Positions 6,045 through 13,905 of a DNA stretch of 16,310 bases are shown piece after piece. Both the position numbers and the translations under genes were made by a program. The notes below the pieces were generated by a model. It saw nothing but the letters and a program-made list of their open reading frames with translations, searched no databases and had not been told where the DNA came from. The number at the start of each line of letters is the position of its first letter. Position 1 is the stretch's first letter. The stretch lies in the NCBI GenBank assembly GCA_002385265.1, contig DGDD01000298.1, positions 1-16,310 of the forward strand, written 5' to 3'. The stretch comes from Chitinophagaceae bacterium UBA3961. GTDB lineage: Bacteria; Bacteroidota; Bacteroidia; Chitinophagales; Chitinophagaceae.

Positions 6045-8369
6045 ATGTGGGCATCTCTAGGCCGTTTCATTTTGAAATTCAGATGGGTCTTATTGACCAT
6101 CTTGTTGGCTGTAACCGCTTTTATGGGTTACCATGCTTCGAAAGTGGAATTGAGTTATGAATTTACGCGGGCGATTCCCACCGACAATCCCAAGTATATT
6201 GCGTATCAAAACTTTCGTCAAAAATTTGGTGAAGATGCGGGCTTGATGGTAATTGGTGTGCAAACGAATAAATTCTTTGAAGAAGGCTTTTTCAATGATT
6301 ATGTGAAGTTGATTGAAGAGCTAAAGAAGGTCCCTGCGGTAGAAGATATCCTCGCCATTCCGGGCACTGTTCAATTGTATAAAGACACTGCTGCAGAAAA
6401 ACTCCTCTCTACTCCAATTTTTGGAAAAGGAAAAATTACACAAATACAATTGGATAGCGCCGCTGCTGTTTTTTATAGTCTTCCTTTTTATAAGACCTTG
6501 TTGTACAATCCGGAAACCAATGCTTACTTAATGGGGGTTCGGTTGGATAAAAAGATCATCAACTCCAAAGCAAGAACCGGAGTGGTTGCTTCCGTCCTGG
6601 AAATTGCGGCTAAGTTTGAGAAAACACACAATATAGAATTGCACTATAGTGGTCTTCCTTTGATCAGAACCATTGTGGCCGATAAAATTGCCAAAGAGAT
6701 GCGGTATTTTTTGGTGGGTTCAATTTTGTTGAGTGCATTGATTCTTTTTATCTTTTTTAGAAGCTTTAGTGCTACAGGTCTTTCATTGGCTGTTGTAATT
6801 ATTGGAGTGGTATGGAGTTTAGGAACGCTTCATTTGTTTGGTTATAAGATCTCCCTTTTAACTGCATTGATCCCACCTTTGGTGGTTGTAATTGGGGTGC
6901 CCAATTGCATCTATTTTTTGAATAAATATCATACCAGCTACCGCGATACCGGAGATAAAAATCACGCTTTGGTAGAGATGGTGAGACGAATGGGTATTGT
7001 AACCTTGTTTTGCAATATTGCTGCTGCTATTGGATTTGCAGTATTTGCATTAACGAGAAGTGCATTGCTGAAAGAGTTTGGAGCGGTTGCGGGCATCAAT
7101 ATTATGGCACTGTTCTTCATTTCTCTGATACTCATTCCCGTTACATTGAGTGTGCTTCCAAATCCTAAGAAGCGACACATGCAATACCTCGATAACAAGT
7201 GGATGTTGAAGTTCTTGGATCGATTGGAACTTTGGAGCTTGCATCATCAGAAACTTATTTATGGAATGAGTGCTTTGTTTTTGATTGGAGCGGTAGCAGG
7301 AATTTTACAATTGCAGTCACAAGGATTTATTGTAGACGATTTGCCAAAAACTGATAAAGTTTACACAGATTTGAAGTTCTTCGAAAAGAATTTTAAAGGT
7401 GTGATGCCTTTAGAAATTGTGATTGATACCAAGCAAAAAAATGGCTTTCGGAAAAACACATTGGTGTTGTTATCTAAAATCGATTCGCTTTCGGCTTTCA
7501 TTTCGAATAGGCCTGAAATGGCTCGACCATTGTCGTTGGTAGAGGGACTCAAGTTTGTTCGTCAAGCCTATTATGATGGCGACAGCAGTGCGTATGGATT
7601 GCCGTCTTCCTTTGATATTGCGTTCTTGGCGCAATATTTAACGCCGAAGGAAGGAGAGAAGTCGGGCGAGAGTTTGAACAAGTTGTTGCGTTCCTTTATA
7701 GATAGTAACAAGCAACAGATTCGAGTGAGCGTAAATATGGCGGATGTGGGTAGCAAGAGACTCCCAGAGATCATTGATACTGTAAGTGCAGTTACGGGGA
7801 GCTTGTTTGATTCCAGCAAGTATCATGTTGAATTCACGGGAACATCTGTTACCTTTTTGGAAGGTAGTACATTCATTATCAACGGATTAAAAGAAAGTGT
7901 AGTTTGGGCTTTTGCCTTAATAGCAGTGTGTATGTTGTATCTTTTTAGATCGTTTAAGATTCTAATTTGCTCATTGATTCCGAATATTATTCCGCTGGTA
8001 ATTACGGCCGGTGTAATGGGATGGGTAGGAGTGGCTATCAAACCCTCTACGGTGTTGGTTTTTTCTGTAGCGCTAGGAATTGCAATTGATATTACGATTC
8101 GCTTTTTAGTGAATTATAAGCAGGAATTGAAATCGGGCGCGAATCCCGAGAAAGTGGTGATCGATACCATTCACAAAACAGGGATCAGCATTATCTATAC
8201 TTCTTTGGTTTTGATAGCCGGGTTTATCATCTTCGTTTTCAGTGAATTCGGTGGTACAAAGGCCCTCGGTTGGCTCACTTCGCTCACCTTAGTTTTAGCC
8301 ACTTTGACCAATTTAATCCTTTTGCCAGCCCTCTTATTGGTGTTTGTGAAAAAATTCCCGAAAACATAA
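6045..8369 (+). CDS. RND/MMPL-family inner-membrane transporter
   Basis: A 774-residue polytopic protein with the two-fold RND layout. TM1 is at about 14-30 and a periplasmic loop at about 31-220. TM2-TM6 are at about 221-370, TM7 at about 404-422, a second loop at about 423-615 and TM8-TM12 at about 616-768. It is shorter than AcrB-type pumps (about 1,000 residues), so it fits the MMPL/HAE3-like branch, which moves lipids or other hydrophobic compounds. TM4 reads VVIGVPNCIYFLNKY and lacks the acidic residue often seen there, whereas the equivalent TM10 region keeps D682 (ALGIAIDITIRFLVNY). No periplasmic adaptor or TolC-like channel is nearby, so it probably works alone or with unlinked partners. 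It is monocistronic and divergent from porZ. The superfamily is secure; the substrate is unknown. Confidence 0.88.
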   Translation: MWASLGRFILKFRWVLLTILLAVTAFMGYHASKVELSYEFTRAIPTDNPKYIAYQNFRQKFGEDAGLMVIGVQTNKFFEEGFFNDYVKLIEELKKVPAVEDILAIPGTVQLYKDTAAEKLLSTPIFGKGKITQIQLDSAAAVFYSLPFYKTLLYNPETNAYLMGVRLDKKIINSKARTGVVASVLEIAAKFEKTHNIELHYSGLPLIRTIVADKIAKEMRYFLVGSILLSALILFIFFRSFSATGLSLAVVIIGVVWSLGTLHLFGYKISLLTALIPPLVVVIGVPNCIYFLNKYHTSYRDTGDKNHALVEMVRRMGIVTLFCNIAAAIGFAVFALTRSALLKEFGAVAGINIMALFFISLILIPVTLSVLPNPKKRHMQYLDNKWMLKFLDRLELWSLHHQKLIYGMSALFLIGAVAGILQLQSQGFIVDDLPKTDKVYTDLKFFEKNFKGVMPLEIVIDTKQKNGFRKNTLVLLSKIDSLSAFISNRPEMARPLSLVEGLKFVRQAYYDGDSSAYGLPSSFDIAFLAQYLTPKEGEKSGESLNKLLRSFIDSNKQQIRVSVNMADVGSKRLPEIIDTVSAVTGSLFDSSKYHVEFTGTSVTFLEGSTFIINGLKESVVWAFALIAVCMLYLFRSFKILICSLIPNIIPLVITAGVMGWVGVAIKPSTVLVFSVALGIAIDITIRFLVNYKQELKSGANPEKVVIDTIHKTGISIIYTSLVLIAGFIIFVFSEFGGTKALGWLTSLTLVLATLTNLILLPALLLVFVKKFPKT

Positions 8370-8373
8370 ATAA

Positions 8374-8394
8374 GATATTAAAAATATTAATATC
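8374..8394 (+). terminator. Weak AT-rich hairpin after RND gene
   Basis: An 8-bp perfect inverted repeat (GATATTAA, 5-nt loop, TTAATATC) begins 5 bp after the transporter stop codon. It contains only one G-C pair at the base and no long T tract follows, so it could mark the 3' end of the transcript but is a poor intrinsic terminator by itself. Confidence 0.3.
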
Positions 8395-8519
8395 CATTAT
8401 TTATTCATTTGCAATTTATTAACAATTGTGATGCTTGAGTTGAATCAATAATATGATGAATGGTGTGATTTTAATCAAATTCTAAGGTGTTTTTCAGTTC
8501 AAGAAAGCAGCCGTTGGAA

Positions 8520-8527
8520 TAAATTCG
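8520..8527 (+). promoter_or_regulatory. Possible -7 box upstream of susC
   Basis: TAAATTCG is a one-mismatch TAnnTTTG box 68 bp before the susC start, the best candidate I see in the 226-bp intergenic region. There is no clear -33 TTG. If real, the leader of about 60 nt would include the hairpin at 8541-8562. Confidence 0.25.
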
Positions 8528-8540
8528 CTGTCTTTTAATG

Positions 8541-8562
8541 TCCGTCTGAACATTTAGACGGA
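8541..8562 (+). promoter_or_regulatory. Inverted repeat in the susC upstream region
   Basis: A perfect 7-bp inverted repeat (TCCGTCT, 8-nt loop, AGACGGA) lies 33 bp before the susC start codon. No T tract follows directly, so it is not a simple terminator. It could be a leader hairpin or a protein-binding operator for the SusCD operon; the sequence does not decide between these. Confidence 0.4.
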
Positions 8563-8595
8563 ATCCATTGTTTTATCAAACAAAAACTGTTTCAC

Positions 8596-11500
8596 ATGAG
8601 AAAATTCCTCCTGCTCCTTGCAGGGGTTCTCTTCTTTGCTGCACAAGTAGTGGCACAAAGTAAGACGATCTCCGGTAAGGTGAAAGATGCTAGTGGTGCG
8701 CCAGTACCGAATGCGTCGATCGTTGTAAAAGGTACCAGTGTTGGTACAACAACAAAAACAGATGGTACATTCACCATCACAGTTCCTGCAAGTACTAAAG
8801 CGTTAGTGATCTCAGCCGTAGGTTTGGTTGAGCAAGAGATTAACGTTTCTAACCGCACAAGTGTAGACGTTACTTTGCAGTCAGAAGACAAAAACCTGAC
8901 TGAAGTAGTGGTAGTGGGTTATCAAACCTTGAAAAAGCGTGAGGTAACTGCAGCCATTGCACGTGTAGGTGGTGAAGAAATCCGCAACCTTCCGATGCAG
9001 AGCTTTGACCGTGCGATCCAAGGTCGTGCAGCCGGTGTAGACATTCGTTCCAACAACGGTTTGCCAGGTGGTGCGGTTAACGTTCGTATTCGTGGGGTAG
9101 GTTCAATTGCTGCGGGTAACGATCCTTTGTACATCGTAGATGGAGTACAAGTAAACTCCGGTACTGTGAGCTTGGGTCAAACCTTCACACAAACCAACCC
9201 ATTGGCTTATTTGAATCCTAACGACATTGAGAGCATCGAGATTTTGAAAGACGCTGCCGCGGCTTCTATCTATGGTGCGCGTGCCGGTAACGGGGTTGTA
9301 ATTATCACTACCAAAAAAGGTAAAGGTGGTAAAACAAACATCACTGTTAATGGATACTTTGGTACTACAAGTCCATTGAAATATTTGGATATCTTAAACA
9401 CACAGGAATACATTCAAGCTCGCGCAGAAGCATACACCAATGCTTTGAACTTGGCTGATGTAAACACACCAAGTGCTAGTTTAGGTACCATTAGCGGTAA
9501 CCCTATCACTTCTGTTCAACGTACATTGAGTGATATGGGATTGAATCCTTTATTAACAAAAGGTCAAATTGATACTTTGCCTACTTATGATTGGCAAAGA
9601 CAAGCTTTCCGTCAAGGTCAAATCAAGAACGCTGAAGTAAGTATTTCTGCTGGTTCAGAGAAAACAAGCTTCTACTTGAGTGGTGGTTATACGAAGCAAG
9701 ATGCGATTGTATTGCCTGCCGACTTTGAAAGAGGAACCTTGTTAACCAACATCGGTCATAAAATCAATAAGAAATTATCAATTGAAGCGCAAATCAGTTT
9801 GAGTACGATTTTGCAAACTGGTCCATTTGCTCAAGATGGTTCATTCTTGGGTAACCCTGCCTTCTCTGCTTCTTTGATTCTTCCTCATAACCCAATTTAC
9901 AATGCAGACGGTACCTTCTATGGCTTACCGCCAAATGCTGTAAATGGTTTGTTGAACCAGAACGTAATTGGTGTAGTAAAATACAACACTTCACGTCAGC
10001 GTACCAATCAAATGGTAGGTAGCTTGTCTACTACTTATGAAATTGCAAAAGGTCTTCGTTATAAGGGTACTTATGGCTTAGATTACCGGTTGGTTCAAGC
10101 TACACGTTACACCGACCCTCGTACCAATGATGGTTTCGCAGTGGTAGGTCGTTTAACTGAAGTAAGCAACTGGAACACCAACTTCCTTACCACTCATACA
10201 TTGAACTATGTAAAAACATTCAACGATGTTCACAACTTCAATGCTATTGCCGGTATCGAATATAGAAAAGATATCAACGAACAGATTGCTGCAACAGGTA
10301 TCGGTTTCCCAACAAGTCAGTTCCGTACATTGGATGCGTCAGCAACTCCTGAAAGCGTAACTGGTTTCTGGACCGGTTCTGCAACTTTCTCTCAGTTCGC
10401 TAAAGTGAACTACGATTACGATAAGAAATACTTGTTGTCATTGACTGTACGTCGTGATGGTTCTTCACGTTTCGGTGCTAACAATTTATACGCTATTTTC
10501 CCAGCGATCAGTGCCGGTTGGAACCTTGCTTCTGAGCGATTCATGGAAAAAGCGAAAGCTATTTCTGATTTGAAAGTGCGTGTGTCTTACGGTCAAACAG
10601 GTAACGACCAAATCGGTAACTTCTTAAGCAGAGGTTTATACGGTGCTACTCGTACATATAATGGTAGTGCAGGTATTGGACCAACGCAGTTGGCAAACCC
10701 CGATTTGAAATGGGAGCGTCGTACTGAAACGAACTTCGGTATCGATTTCGGATTCTTCAATAACCGTTTAACCGGTAGCTTGGATTTCTACAGAAGAGAA
10801 AACAAAGACTTGTTGTTGAGTGTACCTATTTACACTACAACCGGTTTCTCTTCAATTACTCGTAACACAGGTTCTGTTCAAAACCAAGGGGTTGAATTCG
10901 CCTTCCGTTATAAAGTTTTGGATGGTGCCTTCAAATGGACTACCAGCTTCAACATTTCTTATAATGACAACCGTGTAACCGGTTTGTATGATACCTTAAC
11001 TTCTTTACCTTCTGATCCTTCAATCAAAATTGGTAAGAGCTTGGGTTCATTCTTTACCAACAAATATGCGGGTGTTAACCCTGCAACCGGTCGCCCAATG
11101 TGGTACGACTTGGCAGGTAACTTAACTTACACTGCTTTGGCTGCTGATCGTCAGTTCTTAGGTAATACTTTGAACGATTATTTCGGTGGTTTCAGCAACA
11201 ATTTCGAGTATAAAAACTTTGAATTGGAAGTGTTCTTCAACTACGAATACGGTCGTCAGATCACCGATGGTCAGTACAATTTCTTAAGTGAAATTGGCGG
11301 ACGTGCATTCAACGCTTTGCAAAGTGTATACGATGCTCGTTGGACTAAGCCTGGTGATTTAACAAGTGTTCCAAGACCAATCAATGGTAACGCTGAAACA
11401 CGTGCTTCAGGTAACTTCACCGGTAGCCGTACAATTTTGAAAGCCGACTACATCCGTTTGAAACAATTGACACTCGGATACAATTTGCCTTCATCAATTA

Positions 11501-11661
11501 CGAAGCGTTTGAAAATCACAAATGGTAAGTTCTACATTCAAGGAGTAAACTTGTGGACATACAGCGATTTCCCCGGATATGATGTGGAATTCGGTGGTAC
11601 TGCTACAGGTATCGTTCCTCAATCTAAAAACTTCACCTTTGGTATTCAGTTAGGTCTTTAA
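8596..11661 (+). CDS. SusC/RagA-type TonB-dependent outer membrane transporter
   Basis: A 1,021-residue outer-membrane importer that, with its SusD partner, takes up large nutrients using TonB-ExbBD energy. It has a signal peptide at 1-20 (AQVVA then Q), then a carboxypeptidase-regulatory-like beta domain at about 23-95 (SGKVKDASGAPVPNASIVVKG). A TonB-box-like EVVVVGYQ follows at 103-110. The plug, about 115-240, contains LYIVDGVQV and the SusC hallmark YGARAGNGVVIITTKKGK, and a long beta-barrel runs to the end. The last residues are NFTFGIQLGL, ending in Leu rather than the usual aromatic. There is no N-terminal STN domain, so direct FecR/ECF-sigma signalling through this protein is not expected. 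Arginine and glycine codons are strongly biased to CGT and GGT compared with flanking genes, suggesting high expression. It is the first gene of the operon. The substrate is unknown. Confidence 0.97.
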   Translation: MRKFLLLLAGVLFFAAQVVAQSKTISGKVKDASGAPVPNASIVVKGTSVGTTTKTDGTFTITVPASTKALVISAVGLVEQEINVSNRTSVDVTLQSEDKNLTEVVVVGYQTLKKREVTAAIARVGGEEIRNLPMQSFDRAIQGRAAGVDIRSNNGLPGGAVNVRIRGVGSIAAGNDPLYIVDGVQVNSGTVSLGQTFTQTNPLAYLNPNDIESIEILKDAAAASIYGARAGNGVVIITTKKGKGGKTNITVNGYFGTTSPLKYLDILNTQEYIQARAEAYTNALNLADVNTPSASLGTISGNPITSVQRTLSDMGLNPLLTKGQIDTLPTYDWQRQAFRQGQIKNAEVSISAGSEKTSFYLSGGYTKQDAIVLPADFERGTLLTNIGHKINKKLSIEAQISLSTILQTGPFAQDGSFLGNPAFSASLILPHNPIYNADGTFYGLPPNAVNGLLNQNVIGVVKYNTSRQRTNQMVGSLSTTYEIAKGLRYKGTYGLDYRLVQATRYTDPRTNDGFAVVGRLTEVSNWNTNFLTTHTLNYVKTFNDVHNFNAIAGIEYRKDINEQIAATGIGFPTSQFRTLDASATPESVTGFWTGSATFSQFAKVNYDYDKKYLLSLTVRRDGSSRFGANNLYAIFPAISAGWNLASERFMEKAKAISDLKVRVSYGQTGNDQIGNFLSRGLYGATRTYNGSAGIGPTQLANPDLKWERRTETNFGIDFGFFNNRLTGSLDFYRRENKDLLLSVPIYTTTGFSSITRNTGSVQNQGVEFAFRYKVLDGAFKWTTSFNISYNDNRVTGLYDTLTSLPSDPSIKIGKSLGSFFTNKYAGVNPATGRPMWYDLAGNLTYTALAADRQFLGNTLNDYFGGFSNNFEYKNFELEVFFNYEYGRQITDGQYNFLSEIGGRAFNALQSVYDARWTKPGDLTSVPRPINGNAETRASGNFTGSRTILKADYIRLKQLTLGYNLPSSITKRLKITNGKFYIQGVNLWTYSDFPGYDVEFGGTATGIVPQSKNFTFGIQLGL

Positions 11662-11669
11662 TTTTTAAT

Positions 11670-11711
11670 TTGAAAGATGCGTGAAAAGAAAAGTGAGTTA
11701 GCTTCTTTCAA
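11670..11711 (+). repeat. Inverted repeat between susC and susD
   Basis: Eight-base arms (TTGAAAGA at 11670-11677 and TCTTTCAA at 11704-11711) are separated by 26 nt in the 67-bp susC-susD gap. As an intercistronic hairpin it could protect the susC 3' end or reduce read-through into susD, but with a long AT-rich loop it may equally be chance. Confidence 0.3.
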
Positions 11712-11728
11712 CTAATAAAACAGAACAA

Positions 11729-13207
11729 ATGAAAAAGATAACGAGAAAATTATCGATTGTACTGGTACTTGGAGCAGTTTTAGTTACAGCTTGTAACAAA
11801 AAATTGACTGTAGATCCCAGACAATCCATCAGCTTTGAATCTGCATTAACAAGTGCAGGTAACGTGAATGCGGCTGTAAACTCTGTTTACGGTGGTTTGC
11901 GTAACCAGTTATTATACGGACGTGATTACCTGGCGGTAACAGACGCTTTGGCGGATCTTACTACTGCAACCGGTAAATCAGGTCGTTTACAACCTGAAAA
12001 CAGAAACACACAAGGTTCTCACATCGCATCTTGGGGTACCGCTTATGCCTTGTTGAATGAAATCAACTTGATTTTGGAAGCATTGCCAAATATCGCAGAC
12101 GCAACTACTGCCCAGAAAGATCAGTGGGAAGGTGAAATGAAGTTCGTGAGAGCTTTGTTGCATCATGACCTTGCTCGTAGCTATGCTTACGACACTACTG
12201 CTGTGATCGGTGCTAACTATAGAGGAAACATCGTACTAGCTTTGAAAGCTTTCAGAGATGGTACTACTGCCTTAGATTACAGACCGGCTCGTAACAGCAC
12301 GAAAGAAGTATATGAGTCAATTTATGCCGACTTAACTGTTGCCACTACTAAGTTGGGCAACACAAGAGGTGTTTATTATGCGACAAAAGCTTCCGCTCAT
12401 GCTTTATTTAGCCGTGTTGCATTGTATTATGGCGATTATTCTAGAGCCGTAACAGAAGCAACTACAGCCATTGCTCAAGCAGCAGGGGTTGGTGCAGCAT
12501 TGTCGAGCAGTGCAAACTATCTTGCCGGATGGAGAGCTTTGCGCAATCCTGAAAGCATTTACGAAGTACGATTCAATATCCAAAACGAAAACTTGGGTGT
12601 GAACGTATCATTGCAAACTAGCTACACTACTTTGAACACACTTGGAAATACCAGTTCAACGGGTGGTTTCGGTGACTTGGTTCCAAACAACTTCTTCTTA
12701 GGACAAGTTGGTGTGGGTACTACTGGTTTCCCTAATATCAGCCGTGGAGCCGACGTTCGTGCAAACTTGTATGAGTGGGGTACTGCAGGTCGCGGTACAC
12801 GTTTCATCGAGTGTACTAAGTTCTTCGGAAAAAGTGGTTTCCCTAACCTCGATAACGTTCCTGTGATTCGTTTCCCAGAACTGTTGTTGAACCGTGCGGA
12901 AGCTTATTATAAGCGTGCTGGCGCCGGCGACGAAGCACTTGCATTAGCAGATCTTAACTCAGTTATCACAAACCGTGGTTTAACTGCTGTTACTTTAACG
13001 GGTGCTGCTTTGTTCAACGAAATCATGCGTCAACGTATGTTGGAGTTCGCTTTCGAAGGTCACAGATGGTTCGACTTGAAGCGTAACGGTTTGGATGTAG
13101 TAAAATCTCCTGCAACCATTCCTTTCACTGATACTCGTATCCTTCCCGGTATTCCACAACGTGATATCGATGGTAACCCTAACATGAAACAGAATCCCGG
13201 TTATTAA
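11729..13207 (+). CDS. SusD/RagB-type nutrient-binding outer membrane lipoprotein
   Basis: A 492-residue surface lipoprotein that caps the SusC barrel and captures substrate. It has a signal peptide with a lipobox ending VTAC, so Cys22 is the predicted lipidated residue. The N-terminal SusD region (about 35-155) carries the family's GEMKFVRALLHHDLARSYA helix (about 135-153), part of the TPR-like scaffold. The C-terminal region has PVIRFPELLLNRAEAYY and the hallmark EGHRWFDLKRNG (about 443-454), and ends at NMKQNPGY. Length and both termini look complete. It follows susC by 67 bp and precedes the small lipoprotein gene by 19 bp, so the three are very likely one operon. Like susC it favours CGT and GGT codons. 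The residues that would name the ligand cannot be read from sequence alone. Confidence 0.96.
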   Translation: MKKITRKLSIVLVLGAVLVTACNKKLTVDPRQSISFESALTSAGNVNAAVNSVYGGLRNQLLYGRDYLAVTDALADLTTATGKSGRLQPENRNTQGSHIASWGTAYALLNEINLILEALPNIADATTAQKDQWEGEMKFVRALLHHDLARSYAYDTTAVIGANYRGNIVLALKAFRDGTTALDYRPARNSTKEVYESIYADLTVATTKLGNTRGVYYATKASAHALFSRVALYYGDYSRAVTEATTAIAQAAGVGAALSSSANYLAGWRALRNPESIYEVRFNIQNENLGVNVSLQTSYTTLNTLGNTSSTGGFGDLVPNNFFLGQVGVGTTGFPNISRGADVRANLYEWGTAGRGTRFIECTKFFGKSGFPNLDNVPVIRFPELLLNRAEAYYKRAGAGDEALALADLNSVITNRGLTAVTLTGAALFNEIMRQRMLEFAFEGHRWFDLKRNGLDVVKSPATIPFTDTRILPGIPQRDIDGNPNMKQNPGY

Positions 13208-13226
13208 TTCTTAAAACAAGATTAGT

Positions 13227-13760
13227 ATGAAAAGAAATCATTTATATCTGTTTGTAATCGCTCTATCGTTCTTTTTCACTTCTTGTATTAAGAATGAAGG
13301 GGTGGTTTTCAAAGATAAACTGTACGTTGAGTTCGACGCTACAGTACTCAACACACCGTTAACTGGTCAAGCATATCCCATGTTAACACGTGTCCCAACA
13401 TATGGTGCCGCGGTTACTACTGCAAATCCATCAATTACTCGTACGTCTGGTACTATTAAGTTTCGTGTAAACTTGGTAGGAGCTCAGCAAAGCACTGATC
13501 AAGTGATCAAGTTTAAAGCAGTAAGTGGTGCAACCATTCCAACTACTGCGGCTCAAGCTGATGCCGGTACGCATTATTCAATTACAGGAAACGTAACAAT
13601 TCCTGCTAACAAAAGCTTCGGTGAAGTTGAAATTACCGTGATCAATCCGGGTGTTTCTAGCACTACTCCGAGAGCTTTTGTAATTGAATTGGAAGGTAAC
13701 GGTACCGTTCTTCCAAGTGAAAACTACAAGCGTTTGGGTATCCAAATCGCTCAGAACTAA
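13227..13760 (+). CDS. Small SusCD-associated lipoprotein, DUF4843-like
   Basis: A 177-residue predicted lipoprotein: a short signal peptide ends in the lipobox FTSC, making Cys20 the lipidated residue. The rest is beta-rich with no catalytic motif. It contains IKFRVNLVGAQQSTDQVIKF, an HYSI segment, IPANKSFGEVEITVI and FVIELEGNG, a layout resembling the DUF4843 / Calx-beta-like lipoproteins often placed after SusD genes. It is at the short end for such proteins. It sits 19 bp after susD and immediately before a strong terminator, so it is the last gene of the SusCD operon. By position it is probably an accessory surface protein of the same uptake complex. The lipoprotein call is strong; the DUF name is from memory of the family pattern and less certain. 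Confidence 0.75.
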   Translation: MKRNHLYLFVIALSFFFTSCIKNEGVVFKDKLYVEFDATVLNTPLTGQAYPMLTRVPTYGAAVTTANPSITRTSGTIKFRVNLVGAQQSTDQVIKFKAVSGATIPTTAAQADAGTHYSITGNVTIPANKSFGEVEITVINPGVSSTTPRAFVIELEGNGTVLPSENYKRLGIQIAQN

Positions 13761-13785
13761 TAAGGAGCAGTCCTTGATTTATCAT

Positions 13786-13814
13786 AATCCCGCCTCTTTG
13801 AGGCGGGATTTTTT
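13786..13814 (+). terminator. Intrinsic terminator of the SusCD operon
   Basis: A perfect 11-bp stem (AATCCCGCCTC and GAGGCGGGATT) with a TTT loop runs into a T tract (six T in all, the first two within the stem). It begins 25 bp after the stop codon of the last operon gene and is the strongest terminator in the window. The A residues before the left arm are too few to make it a good bidirectional element. Confidence 0.93.
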
Positions 13815-13873
13815 GTTGGGAGAATTTTAACAAAAAAAGATCTCCGAATATTTTCGTATTTCAGCAAGAGTGC

Positions 13874-13881
13874 TATATTTG
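13874..13881 (+). promoter_or_regulatory. Putative -7 box of the PDZ protein gene
   Basis: TATATTTG is a perfect TAnnTTTG box 24 bp before the ATG at 13906. A TTT, but not a canonical TTG, lies 19-20 bp upstream. The palindrome at 13882-13903 starts at the very next base. Confidence 0.6.
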
Positions 13882-13903
13882 ATCTACGAAAAAAAACGTA
13901 GAT
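13882..13903 (+). promoter_or_regulatory. Palindrome between -7 box and start codon of the PDZ gene
   Basis: Perfect 7-bp arms (ATCTACG and CGTAGAT) flank exactly eight A residues and fill almost the whole interval between the -7 box and the ATG, ending 2 bp before it. Transcription would be expected to start inside the left arm, so an operator for a dimeric DNA-binding regulator is more natural than an RNA hairpin, although a hairpin blocking the ribosome site is possible. Confidence 0.5.
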
Positions 13904-13905
13904 AT

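Noticed and set aside
8592..8891. Minus-strand open reading frames inside susC and other genes, including 14088-14441 and 14770-15099
   Set aside because: They run opposite to well-supported genes, have no recognisable protein features and no start signals, and are explained as shadows of the biased codon use on the coding strand.
13870..13905. Upstream in-frame ATG for the PDZ protein
   Set aside because: It would put 12 charged residues ahead of a signal peptide and would lie upstream of the -7 box and palindrome; the ATG at 13906 gives a normal signal peptide.
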